Of a stretch of 52,696 nt of DNA, positions 32,701 through 43,236 are shown one piece after another. The position numbers were made by a program, and so were the translations under genes. Source of the stretch: Micractinium sp. NFX-FRZ. Its lineage: Eukaryota; Chlorophyta; Trebouxiophyceae; Chlorellales; Chlorellaceae. Positions within the stretch are counted from its first letter, which is position 1. Each line of letters starts with the position of its first letter. The stretch covers positions 1 through 52,696 of the forward strand of contig JAPTJF010000437.1 of NCBI GenBank assembly GCA_029339195.1, given 5' to 3'. The notes beneath the pieces were generated by a model. The model saw only the letters and a list, made by a program, of their open reading frames with translations, was not told the DNA's origin and did no database searches.

Positions 32701-32870
32701 TGCTGCTGCTGCTGCTGTCGCTGCTGCTCGCGCCGCAAGCCGGCAATTAACTGTCTATGCCGCCCAAGCTGCGCAGCCGCCTCGCGAGGCAGCCAGGCGC
32801 TGCGGGCGGTGTCGCTGGGCCGGGAAGCGGCGCCCGTCTCGGCCGTCCACCGCGCTGCCGCTGCTGCCAT
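29749..32870 (-). CDS. RIBA: GTP cyclohydrolase II (riboflavin synthesis), no DHBP synthase domain
   Basis: Six exons, 415 aa: 32870-32445, 32285-32178, 31861-31712, 30814-30623, 30325-30164, 29958-29749. The first 110 residues are Gln/Ala-rich and probably contain a plastid transit peptide. The catalytic domain has the zinc ligands as C-F-T-S-E then K-C-D-C (C-x10-C-x-C), the GTP-binding [15 protein letters not shown], and L-M-T-N-N-P-R-K-M. It opens the imidazole ring of GTP in the first step of riboflavin synthesis. In plants this domain is usually fused behind DHBP synthase; here no such domain is visible, so the 3,4-dihydroxybutanone step must come from another gene. After the fold is an acidic E-P-E-P repeat and a Ser-rich tail. 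The third intron hosts three snoRNA copies. The gene is divergent from the nephrocystin-4 gene. Confidence 0.93.
31045..31145 (-). ncRNA. Intronic box C/D snoRNA, copy 3 (nearest the acceptor)
   Basis: Reads on the host-gene strand: stem GGCC, C box GTGATGA (31140-31134), guide 1, D' box CTGA (31112-31109), a GC-rich variable spacer, guide 2, D box CTGA (31052-31049), stem GGCC. Guide 1 (CTAACCCAGCTC) pairs with the conserved large-subunit rRNA stretch GAGCUGGGUU; guide 2 (CACGACAGTCTG) pairs with the following AGACNGUCGUGA. With the N+5 rule the targets would be two cytosines 11 nt apart, equal to yeast 25S Cm2948 and Cm2959 (sites of snR69 and snR73, from memory). Confidence 0.8.
31282..31381 (-). 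ncRNA. Intronic box C/D snoRNA, copy 2
   Basis: Same plan as the copy at 31045: C box 31376-31370, D' box, D box 31089-equivalent at 31289-31286, closing stem GGCC/GGCC. Boxes and both guides are identical to the other copies. The spacer between D' and guide 2 differs (one G fewer, AACCC for GCTGCCC). Confidence 0.8.
31471..31570 (-). ncRNA. Intronic box C/D snoRNA, copy 1 (nearest the donor)
   Basis: Same plan: C box 31565-31559, D box 31478-31475, GGCC closing stem. Guides are unchanged in the paired part; one base 5' of guide 2 differs (GTATCACG for GAATCACG), and the spacer differs at two positions. The 5' end lies 141 nt from the host donor at 31711. Confidence 0.8.
32079..32104 (-). 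repeat. Weak intronic copy of a RIBA exon end
   Basis: It repeats the end of exon 32285-32178 (A-C-F-T-S-E region) about 95 nt downstream, with a GCGACATG in place of the donor, so it lacks a usable splice site. Confidence 0.45.
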
Positions 32871-33913
32871 GATCTTTAATCGGATGACAACACAGGCCGA
32901 TGGAACGTGCCGCTGGTGGCGTTTGGCTGGCGGCTGACCAGAGCTGTGGAGGTGAGCGCGGGATGAGCACCCACACCAGGGGCGGCCCCAGGCAACGATG
33001 GTATCGCAGTTGAAATGTGACAAATGTAGCGGCGAACGGCACTGAATGGATGGCTGGGGGCGAGCGGCGGCGGCGGCAGGGCCAGCGGGGTCAGCGTGCG
33101 GCAGGCTCACATCATGCGAGTCACATTGAGCAACCCGCACCCATTGGGTGATCTTCTGCAATATGCTTATGGATGTCGCTCCATGAATAAATGACCCGTG
33201 TGCATGCCAGGAACCCCTTTCCAGTGAAGCGGGGGAGTGCGTCGTTGTGATTGAAGAGCGGGAGCAGGGCTGGCACGAAGAGTCCCGCTCACTGCACGGC
33301 CCGATGTCCGGGCCAGAATTGCATGGGCACAGGGGAGGACGGAGAATATACAGCCATACATGATCTCTACAGTGGCACCTTTAAATAATATCCGCTCCCC
33401 ACCGAAGTGGCACATGCATCAGCTGAGGTCAACGTACACGGCGCGCCTGGCTTGCGGTGCACACCCAGCTTAGTGGTTCTTGCCAGCCAGAGGTGCAGAT
33501 CTTCCTGCAGCCAGCGCTGCATTCACCTGCCGCACTTGCAACGCTCCTGGTCTTAAGCCGGCTGTCCTGAGCACAGCAGATGCCGGCTGCGTGTGCGTCG
33601 GCAGGCGGGCTCGGCAGGCACTCACCTCCTGCTACCGCAGCGCACCGCCAGCTCGTTTCATGTCTAGTCGCATTTTCTTGCTTTCAAGGCCATAAAAACC
33701 CTTGCTGAGCCGGAGGCAGCGCCTTGGATGGCCATCCTTCCTCCCCAGCCGGGCAAACAGCGCACCGGCCAATTGCGCGGCTGTCAACATTTGCTCAATT
33801 ATTGTCATTGATTCTTTGCCTTTTACCACTCCCTGGCCAGCCGCCCGACGGCTGCCGGTCGAAACTGCCGCGCCACCTCAGAGTCGCCTTGGGCATTGGG
33901 CGGCCACGGCGCC
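32871..33913. promoter_or_regulatory. Divergent promoter region, RIBA and nephrocystin-4 genes
   Basis: About 1 kb without a recognisable gene. A/T-rich patches occur at 33340-33390 and 33785-33830. No conserved element was identified. Confidence 0.4.
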
Positions 33914-36900
33914 ATGGAGGCGCAGTCGGGAGGCAAGCCAAGGGCCGCAGGTATGCGCGCCGGGCTGGAGCGCAGCGCAGGGCCCAATGGCGCCGGCGCC
34001 CAACCGGCGCCGACCGCTGCGCCCCGCATTTGCTCGCTATCAACCACCTGTCGAAGCTGCCGTGACACGCACTCTGCCCCCGCCTCCCCTTTTGCACAGG
34101 CGTGGACCACCAGGTGGAGCAGTGGCTGGAGTTTGCGCTGCTGCAGGAGGGGCGCGCGGCACCGCACCCCAGCCGCAATGGCGGCCCCGGCGGCGCAGCA
34201 GGCACCGATGGCGGTGACGCCTTCCGCCTCACTCTTTCGCACCTCGAGTGCCTGCCGCTGTTCCAGGGGGAGGACCGCAACTTTGACGTGCGGCTGGGGG
34301 TGACGCTGTTCGATGAGGAAGCCGGCTGCTTCTTTGGGCCCACCGCCCGCACCGCCCCGGTGTCCTACGACATGCGGCGCAGCAAGGGGTGAGTGAAAAG
34401 GGGCCCGCACCAAAGCCAGTCCCTTCAGCTAAACTTAGCAGATGCCTATCGTGGCTTCAGTGTGCCTGGAGAGCAGCACCCACCTCCCGCCTGGCAGCGG
34501 ATGCTAGCACCCACCTGACGCGCCGCCCCGCCCCCGCCGTTCGCCCCGCCTCCACAGGAAGCGCGGCTTCCACCTCGACCTTGACTGCTCCCTCTTCCTG
34601 CACACCCAAGCCGGCATGTCGCCCCGGGCCATCTCCAACACAGCTTCAGCTGCTACCGCGGCGGCAGCACCAAGTGGTGGCGGCGGTGCCGGCAGGCGCG
34701 GCGGCGCCGCCGGTCCACCCGGGGGCAGCGCAGGCGGTGGCGGTCTGCTGGCAGTGGTGGAGGTTGTGCTGGTAGAGCGTTGCGACGGCGGAATTGTCTG
34801 TGCAGAGTTCTCTGCCGGCTGGTGCGCCATCCCTCTGGAGCTGCCCTCAGCGGCGGCAGGCAGCAGCGGCGTCAGCAGCCGGCGCGGCGCGCTTGCTGGG
34901 GCGGCGACGGCAGCCACGCCCGCAGGCGCTGCACTGGGTAGCCCATTCACCCCGCTGCGTTCAGGTGTCATGGCGACCCGGCTGGGCAGCAACAGCCTGC
35001 TGTGCGTGCCCGTGTTTGTGGGCAGCCCGCGCTTCCTGCTGCTGCAGCGCACGCTGCCGGCGGGGAACTGCCCCGCGCCACCCCAGCTGCTTGCCGATGG
35101 CGCCGAGTGCCGCCTGCACTACCAGGTAAGGCATTGCACCTGGGGCTGCAGGCAGCTTGCTGAAGCGGCATCCAATGCAGAGCTCTCTGTATCCTGCTTT
35201 GTGGACCCTAAATGTAATTCATTCATTGACAGATCTCCAGACAGCCCACGCATGCCTTCATACCTGCTACTGCGCTGCACTGACACGTGCCTCCCGCTGG
35301 CTGTGCTGTGCAGTTTGAGGCCTGCCCCGAGGTCATGCGCAGCTGGGGGCCGCTGGTGCCAAGCGACTTCTTGGTGTCCAGCCGTGACCTGGTGCCAGGG
35401 GTGCAGCGAATTGGTATGACTGAGGCTGGAGACAGCTGCAGCAAGGCTGCCGCCAATGGGGCGGCCACTTACGGGTCGCTGGGCATCGTCAGCCAGCTGG
35501 CGCCGCCACGGCTGCACGACGTGCACGCTGTGGTGCTGGCAGGCCTCTCAGTGCACCTGCCCAAGGGCTTTGTGGAGGTCGTGCGCAAGCAAGCGGCCGG
35601 CCTGTGGCGGCGAGCGCACGGAGCAGCAGGTGCCGCGCTGCCTGGCAGCGCCAGCACCAATGCCCCCGACGCCGGGCGGCTGTCTCCGCTGCGGGAGCTG
35701 CAGCAGAGCGTGGTGCTGCGCGTGACTGCGCACAATGGCCGGCGCTTTGTGGGGCCCTCTGTGCTGTGCCCCACCGCCTCGCTGGTGCCTGTGGAGGGGA
35801 AAAGAGGTGAGGTGATGTGCAGCTGAGGGCTGCGGACGGACTCCATTCCTTTGGGCAGCTTTGCTTGACCGTCCACCCAGATCGCTTAAGCTTGCACCGG
35901 TCTGCCTTCTGGCTGGCTGGACGATCTGCAGGTTCCCCATGGGCCCACTGCTTACAGCTCCACCGCTGCTCCCTGCTGCTCCCCTGGCCTCTGCAGGCGA
36001 GCATGTGCTGGCACTTTCCAGGGACGCCCCGCTGGCCTGGGTGCCAGCAGACCGCTACGTGGTGCTGGTGCTGGAGCTGCTGCTGCAGCCCAGCGACAGC
36101 ACCGGCAGCAGCGCTGGCAGCACTGGCGGCACCAGCACAGGCTCTGGCCTGAGCCAGCCCGGGGAGACGGTGCTGGGCTGGACGGCGGTGGCGCCCTTCC
36201 TCTGGCCAGGAGGCAGAGGCAGAGGAAGTGCGCCGGTGGTGGCGCAGGGAGTGCACCAGGTGAGCAAGGGCATGCTGGTGTGCACTTCTTTCTATGTTAC
36301 GACCTCTGTGTGCACCCTCTCATCAGTATGGATGTGCGCATGCTGTACCTTGTTGCCCGTCACAGCATCACAGCGCTGATCCAGCCATTGGTCTCCACCT
36401 GTCTGCAGGCTGCGCTGAGGAGCGGCCCCGGCCGCTGGCTGCGCCATGCCCCGGTGCTGGACTGGCGGCGCCTGCTGGAGCGCACCAACCGGCGCAGCCC
36501 GCAGCCCCCGCTGGTCAGCTTTGTGCTGCAAGAGGCCCCGGGGCAGGCGGTGTGGCCACCTCTTGCAGCCGGCGTGGCGCTGCGCCCCACCGCAGCTGTT
36601 GCTCCGGCGTCCAGGCTGGTGGTGCAGCCAGCTGCGCCGGCTCCCTCCCCTGTGCCGTCGGCAGCGCTGGCGGCAGCAGCTCTGCCTCAACCTGTGCCGG
36701 CAGATTTGCCCAGCGCACGGCAGAGGCGGCAGACGGACGCATCTGAAGCAGACACGCTGGTCAGCATGGCGCATGCTGCGCGCGCTGTGGCGCAGCAGCC
36801 TCAGGAGCAGCTGCTGGACCAGCACCTGAAGCAGCATGGCAAACCCATCGCCCCCCAGCTGTCCGTCCAGGCCTGGCAGATCCAGGCACACCACGACGTT

Positions 36901-39900
36901 GACGCATTGCCGGAGGATGCGGCAGCTTTGGCACGGGAGTGGGAGCCCCCGCTGCTGCCCAGCATCCGCACCCGGCTGCAGCAGCCGCAGGGTACATCTG
37001 CGGAAGAGGCGGCGGCGTTGTATGCGGGCAGTCCGTCGGCCAAGCAGGCGCGGCACGGCGGCAGGGGCGCCCAGGGCAGCTCTGGGTCGGCTTGGGAGGC
37101 AGCAGCTGCGGCTGCTGCTCTGGCAGTGCCTGCTGCTGAGGTGGCGGAGCGCCACGTCAGCCTCCAGGCTGAGCTGGACAGCGGGCTGGCCAGCACCGCT
37201 GCCAGCCTGCAGTTCCTGGCCTTTGAGGCGAATGCAGACAGGGGAGGTGCAGAGGCAGCTCAAGAGGCGGTGGTACCCCAGAGGTTGCACTTCACCTTCC
37301 GTTTCTTCCACTCCCACCAGCCCACCGTCACCGCCCCGCTGCACCTGCTGCCGGTGCCCGAGGCCTGGCGCGGTGGCAGTGGCGGCAAGGCCGGCCGCAG
37401 GCCAGCGCCGCTATTTGCGCTGACACTTGGTGCAGCGCCCCAGGCACGTGTCAGCAGCTGCGGCAACGAGGCGGGAGGACCCCCTGCCCCTGAGCTGCCC
37501 CTCACGCTGCTTGATGCCGCTGCCCTGGAGCAGCAGGCGGCAGAGCTGGCCGAGCAGGGTGCGCCGGCGGCGGCGGCGGCTGGCCTGGCCTGGCAGCAGC
37601 GCCTGCGGGTGGCGCGCTACCTGGCTGAGCGGCGCCTGCAGGTGGACGTCTGGGACAGCGACAGCCTGCTGCAGGTGAGGTTCTGGCTAGTGCTCTTTGC
37701 GGAGTGCTACTGCACAGTTCTAAATGGACCTCGCATGTCATGGTCAGGCTGAAGTGGTACTGCCTTGCTCCTTAGCGGGCCAGTGCACGCAGCTCACTCC
37801 AGCGCACTGTGCGGCTCCGTTCGCCTCTCCCTCCGCCTCGTCATCCAATCCACGCAGGTCGGCACGCTATCGGTGCCCCTGCGTGGCCTGCTGCGCCAGG
37901 GCCTGCCCGCCGCCGAGGTGCTGCTTCGAGTGCCAGTGGCAGACCAGGCCCAGGCGGTGGAGCGGCTGGATCGGGGCGGAGCCTGCGCCGGCGTGCGCCT
38001 CCGCACTGGCGCGCTGCAGGGCAGTTTCCTCTTGCGACTGGCTTGCCATGGCACCCACTTGCCATCTGGAATAGATGGTGGCAGCAGCAGCAGCGGCTGG
38101 CCTGCCTCGCCTGTCAAACGAGTCAGCCAGCCGGTGGTGGTGCAGGCAGGCATCGGGGAGCAGCGGCGGCAGCAGGAGGTGGAGGCGGAGAGGGAGGCGG
38201 GCAAGCGCGACGCCATCCTGCGCCGCCTGCAGTCCGAGCTGCCCTCCTGTGTGGTGATTGGGTGAAGTGGCGGGATAGAGCAGCAGGGTCCGCAGGCAGG
38301 CAGGCAGGCAGGGGGGCGGGGCGGGCGGCAGGGAGGGAAGGCACCTCACAGGAAAGACGCAACCCACGACAGCCCAGGCAAATCTGCCCTCTGTGTTCAC
38401 CCGCTGCTTGCCCTGCGTAACCCCTCATCCTCTGCAGGCGCTGTGCGTGGCACCAGGGGAGGCAGTTGGGTTTGAGTGTGAGTTTGTGAACAGCAGCAGC
38501 GAGGAGGCCTGGTTCACCCTGTTGCTTGGCGATAACAGCGGCAGCAGCAGCAGCAGTGCAGGCGGTACAGGAGTTCGCACGCCCGCTGCCAGCTGCAGCT
38601 CTGCTGGAGGAAGGCTGAGCTTGGTGTCGGGCGCTGCAGAGTGGCTGGTGTTGGAGGCCGGCGCTTTGCATGCACGGCTGGCGCAGCAGCGGCCGCCCGC
38701 TGGCGGCAGCAGCAGCAACCTGCGCACCGTCAGCGGCACGCGCTTCCGGCTGGCGCCGCACGAGCGCTGCCTGCTGCGCTTTTGCCTGCGCCGGGAGCTG
38801 ACAGAGGAGCCGCCGCAGCATGAGCGTGAGCACCGCCAGCAGAGCGTGCTGAGCTGGCATGACGTCAGCATCCGGCGCAGCGGGGGCGGCAGCCCTGCCG
38901 GCACGGTGCAGAGCGAGGTGGCCGCCACGTTTCGAATGGCAGTGCTGCCTCTGGCAGCACCCGTGGCAGACCGCACGCTGCGCCTGTACTGCCCAGCGGG
39001 CGCAGCGGGCGGCACCGCAGCTGCTGTGCATGCTGTGCAGCTGGAGGAGCTGCCAGGTGCCGGCCGCCTGCTGGCAGCAGCTCCCGGGCTGGCCTTCCTG
39101 GCCACCTGCCCTGACGCCGCAGTGACTGTGCAGCATGGGCGGCTGCTGCTATCCAGCATGGCGCCGCCAGCTGGCACCAGCACACACTTCCTGCTGGCAG
39201 CCTACACTCAGCAGGGCAAGGCCAGCAGCTCTGATTCACGCACCCCTGTTGAGCTGTGGGAGGTGTTCTTTCATGGCCTGCCAGCTGTGCACCTCGCTGC
39301 TGGCGTGGGCGCTGCCGCCACCGCCCGCCGCCTGCTGCAGGCGCTGCAGGCAGCTGGCGAGCTGAGCTGCCACTGGCGCGGTGCTGGGGACAGCGAGGTG
39401 CGGGCCAGCGTGGGCACAGCGGCTGTCGGTGGGCGCGCTGGCAGCGGCAGGCTTGCTCTCAGCTTTGAGCCGGCATCGATAGACCGACGCGAGCTGCTGC
39501 TGTCGGTGACCCTGCAGCAGCAGCAGCAGCATGGAATGCAGCAGCGTGTGCAGCAGCAGGCGGAGCTGCTGCTGCTGTCTCTCGACTCAAGCAGCACCGC
39601 TGTGAGCAGGGTGTTTGAGGTGGCGGTGCCAGCCGGGCAGGAGCTGAGCAAGAAGGTGCGGTACAGCAGCCCGTACCAGCAGCCGCGCCGCTTCCGGGTG
39701 CGCCTGCCTGGCGGCGGTGGTGGGCGCATGGGCAGCGGCACGCTGCTGCGCGTCAGCCGGCCAGAGTTTGAGCTGGCGGGGGGCGAGAGCACGGCCATCA
39801 AGCTGCGCTTTGACGGGGCGGCAGCGGCTGCCCTGCGGCGTTCTCGGCACGAGGTGCTCCTGGTGCTGGAGTCGGCGCCCGTGCACCCGCCGCGTGGGGC

Positions 39901-40009
39901 TGGCAGCGGCAGCAGTGGAACCGGGGGGGATGGAGGTACTGACGGCCGCTGGGACAGCGACAAGAGCAGCATTGAGGAGGTGTTTTGTGTGGTCCTGACC
40001 GTGGTATGA
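33914..40009 (+). CDS. NPHP4: Nephrocystin-4 (ciliary transition-zone protein)
   Basis: Eight exons, about 1627 aa: 33914-33950, 34100-34388, 34558-35125, 35314-35806, 35997-36259, 36409-37674, 37858-38253, 38438-40009. Landmarks shared with animal NPHP4: F-D-V-R-L-G-V-T-L-F-D near the start, H-L-D-L-D-C-S-L-F-L-H, L-V-P-S-D-F-L-V-S-S-R-D-L-V-P-G, F-L-A-F-E (as in L-Q-F-L-A-F), R-L-H-F-T-F-R-F-F, R-Y-L-A-E-R-R-L-Q-V-D-V-W-D-S-D-S-L-L, L-R-Q-G-L-P-A, and the end Y-S-S-P-Y, R-R-F-R-V, G-G-E-S-T-A-I-K-L-R-F, E-E-V-F-C-V. The protein is built of C2-like and Ig-like beta domains with Ala/Gln-rich linkers. In Chlamydomonas and animals it sits in the transition zone with NPHP1 and gates ciliary protein entry. 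The donor after 38253 was chosen to keep phase; a nearby GT at 38251 is possible. A long C-terminal exon of 1.57 kb is unusual for this window. Confidence 0.9.
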
Positions 40010-40581
40010 CCGGTGCTTGTTGTAGGAACTGCGCCCAGCACGCAGGGCAGCTCCATTGGCGCCGGCCCTCAGCTGATCTCAGCACGCTGTAATCTGTGAC
40101 CGTCCTGCACCAGCCTTCTGTTGTGTGCCCCAAGGGGCAGCAGACGCTGGGGTGTCTTACGGGAGGAGAACATGCTGTGCTGATTTGGTTGTGTGCAGCC
40201 TGCAGCTGCTCACCCAGGCTATCGCCAGGGCGACAACCCCAGCGTCCCAATATTCCGTGATTCCTGCGATGCTGGCTGGCACTGCCATAGTATCAGGTCC
40301 ACCTGTGGGTGCCCCGCCACCCTGCCACTCCCGCATGGCTGGCTCCGTGGACTGCCAGTACCCTTGAAGCCAACACCGCGTTTGCAGGCATGCGGTGGGG
40401 GCAGTGCTGGCTTTTCCACCTGTTCGGCCCTGGGCCCCTCGGCACCCTCGTCAGGCGCATGGCAAGGCTGCCCAAACACCTTCGGCACAGTCAATGTGTG
40501 GACATGCAGCTTACAGACCCGCCATATTATGCAGCATCACATCAGCAGTAGCATCAGCATCAGCATCCGCGGCAGGTCATG
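40010..40581. other. Convergent 3' region with poly(A) signals
   Basis: No coding sequence. TGTAA at 40089-40093 (plus, 80 nt after the nephrocystin-4 stop) and TTACA at 40511-40515 (minus, 67 nt after the membrane-protein stop) are the likely poly(A) signals. A CATCAG repeat lies at 40541-40566. Confidence 0.55.
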
Positions 40582-42965
40582 TCACGTCCCCTCCACCAGG
40601 CAGCACGCCGCCCAGAGCACCACCAGCAGCAGCCCCCAGCGCAGGGCCAGCCTCAGCCGTGTCTCGTGCTCCGCCCGCGGCGGCATGAGCAAGCGTAGGG
40701 GCGCCTCAATGCGTCGGTCCAGCAGGCCTGACAAGCGCTCCAACCGGCGCTTTATTCGACCAACCATCCTGGGCTGCGCTGCCTCCCCGGCGGACACCGC
40801 TCCTGCGCCGCTGCCCTGCCGCGAGGGGAGGAGCAGCAGCAGGGGCAGCAGGACGCCGAACAGGGAGTGGTAGAAGAGGAGCAGCGCCGCGCAGCGCTGC
40901 TCCGGCTCTGCAGCAGGGGAGCAGGGGAGAAGGATTTTTTTGCGGAGCACCAAACAACAAATGAAACTCCAAAAGCAGGGGCAAGGACCGCAGGGTGCAG
41001 GGGTGCCGGTACCGGTGGGTTGGGCATGGGAACAGGTGTGCCAAGGCGCGCCGTCAATGCCATCGCCTGACCCCGCACCACATGGCACTGCTGGCAGCCC
41101 GGCGGCAGAGAGGCAGGCAGGTGGCGCAGGTGCTGTGGGAATCCAGGCAGTGGTGCATGCTGTGAGACCAGGACCAAAGCTGGCTGGCTGAGTGGCTGCC
41201 ACCGCCTGCTGTGAAGGACGCCTTCATCAGTACAAGGGAGGGAGGATGTGCTGTGCGTGCTGTGCATGCTCACCAGAGGGGACCAGTGTGCGCATGTGTG
41301 ACCCCATGCCGAAAGAGGAGGCCACCACAGCCATCATTTCGTGAGCCAGGGCTGCACACAGCCAAGCACCAGAGAGAGACGTAAGTGTGTCACGTCACAA
41401 CCCAGCAGGAGGGCTGCCACGGATGCCCCGCCCTCACAAAGCCGGAATATTGCCTAAGCGCTGCGGCGGCAGGGGCAAGGGCAGCTGGCCCGCACCCAGC
41501 CCCGCCCACCTGTTCGCTCCTGCATGACCGGGTGGCTCAGCACCTGCACCACAGCAGGCGCAGCGTGCACAGCAGGGGTCAGCAGCGGCGCGTGAAGGGC
41601 ACGGCGGCGCAGGGATGCAGCCTTGTAAGCCTTTCCACAATGGGAGCAGGGGCAGGCAGTTAGGGCCGGCCAGATGGAGCAGAAGCCGGAATGCCCTGCG
41701 CCCATGCTTTGGCCTGCCCTGTTGTCAGCTGGGATGGAACCTGGCCTGCATGGCCTTGGCTCACAGGTCACCACCGCACAACTCACGGCGGTTGAGCAGA
41801 AACCGGCATTGCGGATTCGCCAGAGGCCAAACAGCTGCAGAGGGGTGGCCAGGTACAGCGGTGGCCGACAGCCGATGACAGCCCACGCCAGGAAGGCGCA
41901 GCGGGTGGCTGCACGGTGGGATCAAGGGGTGCAAGGGGAGCAGGGGCAGGGGAAGGGGCGGGTCGAACCTACGAAAGTCGGGGTCACCATCAGCTCCTGA
42001 CAAAGTGCAGCATCAGCATCATTGACAAAAACAACACGCTCGCAGCAGCAGCAGCAGCAGCAGCCACAGCAGTGCTTCAACCTGCAGCCTGCCAGCGCCT
42101 GCACAGAACACCCAGCCCGCCTGCAGCGCGGCAGCATCCCCCCTCGCCCAACTGCAGCTCACAGAGCCATATCGAAAACACGTCCTCCAGCCATCGCACC
42201 GCCTGGAACCGCGCCTGCAGGGATGGCAAGAGAACAATTGGATGGCAAGAGAACAATTGGTTGGGGGTGGCAGGTGGACAGGCAGTCGCAGGGTGGGTGG
42301 GCGGCAGCGCAGCCGGAAAGGCGCTGTGCCGGGCTGCCAAGCATGCCTGCCAGCCCTCCTGCCCACAATTTGTCTAAGTCCCACCACGGCCCCGCCTGCC
42401 CGCAGCACGCGCCAGTGGGGAACGCACCTTTGAAGGTCCGGGTGTGACGATGTGCATGTGCTGCACGGATGTGATGATCGGCAGGCTGTAGGCTGTGCAG
42501 AGGAGCAGCAGGCGCAGCAGCGGGCTGTGGCGGCGGTGCACGCCGGGCGCCAGCCTGCACACAGGCGCAGTGGCGGGTCAGTGACAGAGCGGAGGCACAG
42601 CTGGCAGCTACTGCAAGCGTCCAGAGGTGGGCAGGCGGCGGCGGCGGCGCAACTTACCGCGGCAGGCACGCCATGGCCAGGCAGGCGAGCAGGAGCGCCA
42701 AGTTTTGAGCATTGTCTGCCCATGTGAGCTGTGCCGCGCGTTTTGCATTGGCTGCTCCCCATACGAACGAGGCCACGGAGAAATAGAGGGCGTCAAAGGA
42801 TGCGTTGTCGCGCGCAGAACGTGGCTGCCCGCCGGCGGGCTGCTCAGGGTGCGGTCCCGCCGCAGCCAGCGGCGGCCAAGCCCCCCACCGCCCCAATATG
42901 CTGGCCGTATCTACTTCCTCGTCCTGGGCTGCTTCATGCGCCTCTGCAGGCCCCCCCGCCTCCAT
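40582..42965 (-). CDS. Multi-pass membrane protein of unknown function, copy A
   Basis: Seven exons, 348 aa: 42965-42658, 42554-42428, 42214-42163, 41908-41787, 41543-41510 (34-nt microexon), 41351-41274, 40907-40582. Hydrophobic segments lie around residues 68-102 (A-L-Y-F-S-V-A-S-F-V-W-G then N-L-A-L-L-L-A-C-L-A-M-A), 110-135 (L-L-R-L-L-L-L-C-T-A-Y-S-L-P-I-I), 160-195 (A-F-L-A-W-A-V-I-G), 245-270 (A-L-L-L-F-Y-H-S-L-F-G-V-L-L) and at the very end (W-G-L-L-L-V-V-L-W-A-A-C-C-L). Between the last two is a basic cytosol-facing stretch (R-I-K-R-R-L-E-R). The only other member I can see is the tandem copy next door. I do not recognise a family. A transporter-like, receptor-like or adaptor role cannot be told from the sequence. 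Confidence 0.7.
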
Positions 42966-43236
42966 TGCGGACTTGCGGAAAGACCGCCCGCGGCCGGAGG
43001 AGAGGCGAGGCTAGCCACGCCGGTATTCCGGTGGAAGTAAGCTTATGATAGTGTCCACCTTACGGGTCTGCCAGTAGAGGCCGCGGGGCTTGCGCCGCCA
43101 TCGACCGCAGTGTCCCGGCCACGCTGGCCCCAAACCGCAGCTTCCCTCCTCTCCAGCTGATACATGCTTCTGCTACAGCGTCAGTTCAATTTTACAGCGC
43201 GCACACGTGCAAACGCAGCGGCGTCAGTAGGTCACG
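42966..43236. other. Spacer between tandem membrane-protein genes
   Basis: 271 nt. A minus-strand poly(A) signal TTACA is at 43192-43196, 41 nt after the upstream copy's stop. The rest must hold the promoter of copy A. Confidence 0.5.

Noticed and set aside
36292..37344. 350-codon open frame antisense to nephrocystin-4
   Set aside because: It is a shadow of a long GC-rich coding exon and has no family features.
41955..41975. GGGTCGAACC, resembling a tRNA T-loop
   Set aside because: No acceptor stem or anticodon arm can be built around it, and the paralogous position at 44594 has a different sequence.
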